39,222 nt of DNA from assembly GCA_003427395.1 (NCBI GenBank), contig BFEA01000005.1, positions 3,678,968 to 3,718,189 on the forward strand, written 5' to 3'. The position numbers were made by a program, and so were the translations under genes. The number at the start of each line of letters is the position of its first letter. Position 1 is the stretch's first letter. Source of the stretch: Chara braunii. Taxonomy: Eukaryota > Streptophyta > Charophyceae > Charales > Characeae. The notes beneath the pieces are model-generated. The model had not been told where the DNA came from. It searched no databases and saw only the letters and a program-made list of their open reading frames with translations. Positions 37,776 to 39,222 of the stretch are shown here, one piece after another.

Positions 37776-38517
37776 TCGTGTGATCTCACGATCGCACGGT
37801 CGGGATCGTCTGCGCCACATACCTGGCGGCCAGCTCCAAAAGGAGCTGGCCGAGTACGATGCGTGCGGTTGGGCTCGATCCCGGTGTCTGCTGGGGGAAA
37901 GTCCGGTGCTGTATCCTATTGGGCTGGCTCCTATCACGAGAGTGATAGGAGCAGCTCTTCTATAAGAAGAGCTTGCCCTCACGGTTTCTCCTGCCCGTGG
38001 CCTTGCAGGCCCATACTGTCTGTGGCCTTGCAGGCCCGCCTGCCTGCCTGTGGCCCTGCAGGCCCTGCCTGCCCATCGGTTGGCCTAGCGATCTCGGCAT
38101 TGGCCTATCAACCCCCTGGCTCGATGTCAACCTCCGCGGCCCAAAAAAAATAAACTCCTTATTCCTATTCCCCTTGCGTCGCGGCCCTATACCGGATGCA
38201 TCCCTCTTTTAGCCTACTTAGGCCCTGAATCGCGTGGCTTAGCAGCCGCGCGACAATATTTTAGGTAGAATAGGTTTGGCTTTAGCGTTCCAATGTCCGC
38301 ACATAAAAGCGAAGCACTGCCGCTTACTGCCATTACTCTTGGACGCCGCAGGCGTCTGGACTAAAGTTCAAAAACTTTCAATCTTCCAGTCATAGGTCAG
38401 GTCTGAATAAACTTTTTGGCAAACGTCAGTCTCATCAAGCCCATCAATTCAACAAAAGAGTCGGATAGCGTCCGACGTTAAAAACCCTCGGCAAATACCC
38501 TTGTCAGGGTATTTGCC
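37776..38517. repeat. Chain of short perfect hairpins at the end of element 8
   Basis: In order: TCGTG/CACGA (37776-37791); CGGCCAGCTCC-AAAA-GGAGCTGGCCG (37827-37852); GCTCCTATCAC-GAGA-GTGATAGGAGC (37927-37952); AGCTCTTCT-ATA-AGAAGAGCT (37953-37973); three GGCC-(T/C)TGCA-type palindromes within 37999-38071; GCCTACTTAGGC (38212-38223); CGCGTGGCT-TAGC-AGCCGCGCG (38231-38252); GGACGCC-GCA-GGCGTCT (38341-38357); AAAGTT-CAAA-AACTTT (38363-38378); GTCGGA-TAGCG-TCCGAC (38460-38476); GGCAAATACCCT-TGTC-AGGGTATTTGCC (38490-38517). Loops are 2-5 nt with one exception. The last hairpin ends 6 bp from the element terminus. Confidence 0.9.
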
Positions 38518-38523
38518 CCAACA

Positions 38524-38527
38524 CCGT
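38524..38527. repeat. Target-site duplication, right copy (CCGT)
   Basis: It flanks the TG end of element 8 and matches 31114-31117. Confidence 0.7.
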
Positions 38528-38905
38528 AAGGCGAAGAGGTAGGTCGAATTCAACTTTTCTCAAGAAGGTCGTCGAGTTGTGCCTGTAGAACACTTAACTC
38601 TTCCTCGCTCATGCGGTAGATGCAACCACACGGAGGTACGTCCCGGCCTCGAGGATGATCTCGTGGTGGATGGGCCGATCCGGTACTACTCCGTGCGGGG
38701 CTTCGAACACGTCGCAGTAGGAGTCGAGAAGCTCGGTGATGCGTGGGTCAGTCGATGGGTACGTCGATGGGATGTCATGGGGAGGGAGGGCGTGGAGAAA
38801 ACACACCCCATCTCCTTGATGTCGTCCCTGGTGATGGAAGCTCGAATGCTTGCAGTGGACACCGCGTGACAGCTGATCGAAGGGTGAGGTGGAGGCACCG
38901 TGCAT
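38528..38905 (-). pseudogene. pol: Pre-RT linker and RT N-terminus of element 7
   Basis: On the minus strand the frame encodes ITELLDSYCDVFEAPHG and HHEIILEAGT, the typical region just before gypsy RT. After a one-base frameshift near 38642 it reads CGCIYRMSEEELSVLQAQ, LDDLLEK, a TGA where the family has Trp, then IRPTSSPYG. It ends exactly at the target duplication of element 8, and the next residues (GAPVLFV) are found at 31117 downward. About 30-40 bp further right the CT-containing repeat begins, so gag and most of protease are deleted. Confidence 0.8.
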
Positions 38906-38933
38906 GGGACTAGTACTCCGTTCCGATCGAAGG

Positions 38934-39083
38934 GTGAGGCGAAGGGGGATCCGACGAAGAAGAGGGGGAAGATGGGAATGTCGTCAACACCAAGTCTTCG
39001 GCATAGGTCCCAAATAATCCCTCGTCAAATGTCTCAATCCCAATGTTGAGTCGGAATCCAAATATCGCCAAATCTCAAAGTCT

Positions 39084-39162
<79 letters not shown>

Positions 39163-39222
39163 GTCTACAGATACCGAGAAGTCAAGTAGCGAGAGGGTGA
39201 GGGAGAGATGGACTTAGAGGAG
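38934..39222 (-). repeat. Possible 5' LTR part of element 7, with CT microsatellite
   Basis: A direct copy of 27514-27806 with about 10 differences per 110 bp, including a CT run (about 39090-39159) and the GAGAGATG...GACTTAGAGGAG end. It continues beyond the window. Confidence 0.5.

Larger units (their letters stand above)
31118..38523 (-). mobile_element. Element 8: 7.4-kb insertion inside element 7 RT
   Basis: On the minus strand the insert begins TGTTGGGGCAAATACCC at 38523 and ends GATGCGCTCGACA at 31118, with ACGG on both sides. TG...CA ends with a 4-bp duplication fit an LTR retrotransposon. No repeated LTR pair or pol gene is visible inside, however, and the interior contains a Nextera adaptor junction (36213-36250). 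The interior holds a hammerhead ribozyme, two hairpin chains, foldbacks, an 18-codon-period tandem repeat and one exon-like segment. The 3' end (31118-31590) recurs at 21892-22325, showing that this is a repeat family. Its nature (LTR element with lost or collapsed LTRs, composite, or DNA transposon) is open. Confidence 0.65.

Overview
The window looks like nuclear DNA of a large, repeat-rich green-lineage genome. A charophyte such as Chara braunii is my best guess. That guess rests on the overall style (Ty3/gypsy pol genes with initiator-Met-tRNA primer sites, very long TE-filled introns, abundant CT/GA microsatellites) and not on a database match. Nothing is bacterial: there are no operons or Shine-Dalgarno-led genes. 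I find no intact rRNA or tRNA gene and no CRISPR array. Almost all recognisable coding sequence is decayed LTR-retrotransposon sequence.

Layout. 1-2440: a gag pseudogene, a 53-bp tandem repeat, a polypurine tract and a truncated LTR (element 1). 2441-2806: an orphan integrase fragment (element 2) fused to element 3 (2807-6252), a 5'-truncated RT-RNaseH-integrase-chromodomain-like pol pseudogene with its 3' LTR. 6952-7892: two candidate exons of a minus-strand host gene. 8684-17315: element 4, a full-length 8.6-kb Ty3/gypsy element with two ~1.05-kb LTRs, PBS, gag, protease, RT-RNaseH, integrase and an ATAT target duplication. 17316-20249: mostly unassigned, ending in a minus-strand gag pseudogene (element 5). 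20250-21323: a 5' LTR, PBS and leader (element 6) running into a 464-bp assembly gap. 21892-22325: one copy of a terminal repeat that recurs at 31118-31590. 24043-26723: further candidate minus-strand exons and a GC-rich foldback region. 27514-39222: element 7, a minus-strand gypsy element whose reverse transcriptase is split by a 7.4-kb insertion (element 8, 31118-38523) flanked by a 4-bp target duplication.

Most interesting parts. Inside element 8 there is a textbook type III hammerhead self-cleaving ribozyme (34129-34187). Two dense chains of short perfect hairpins (33481-33851 and 37776-38517) also lie there, the second ending 6 bp from the insertion terminus, together with several longer foldbacks. 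A Nextera mate-pair junction adaptor was left in the assembly at 36213-36250, so contiguity inside element 8 must be treated with care.

How the pieces fit. Candidate exons at 26078-26723, 25289-25404 and 7388-7892 (minus strand) have compatible splice phases. They suggest one host gene whose 17.4-kb intron has absorbed elements 4, 5 and 6, with element 7 lying further upstream. The retroelements are dead: they carry many stops and frameshifts, and several stops sit where a related copy has CAG, consistent with methyl-cytosine deamination.
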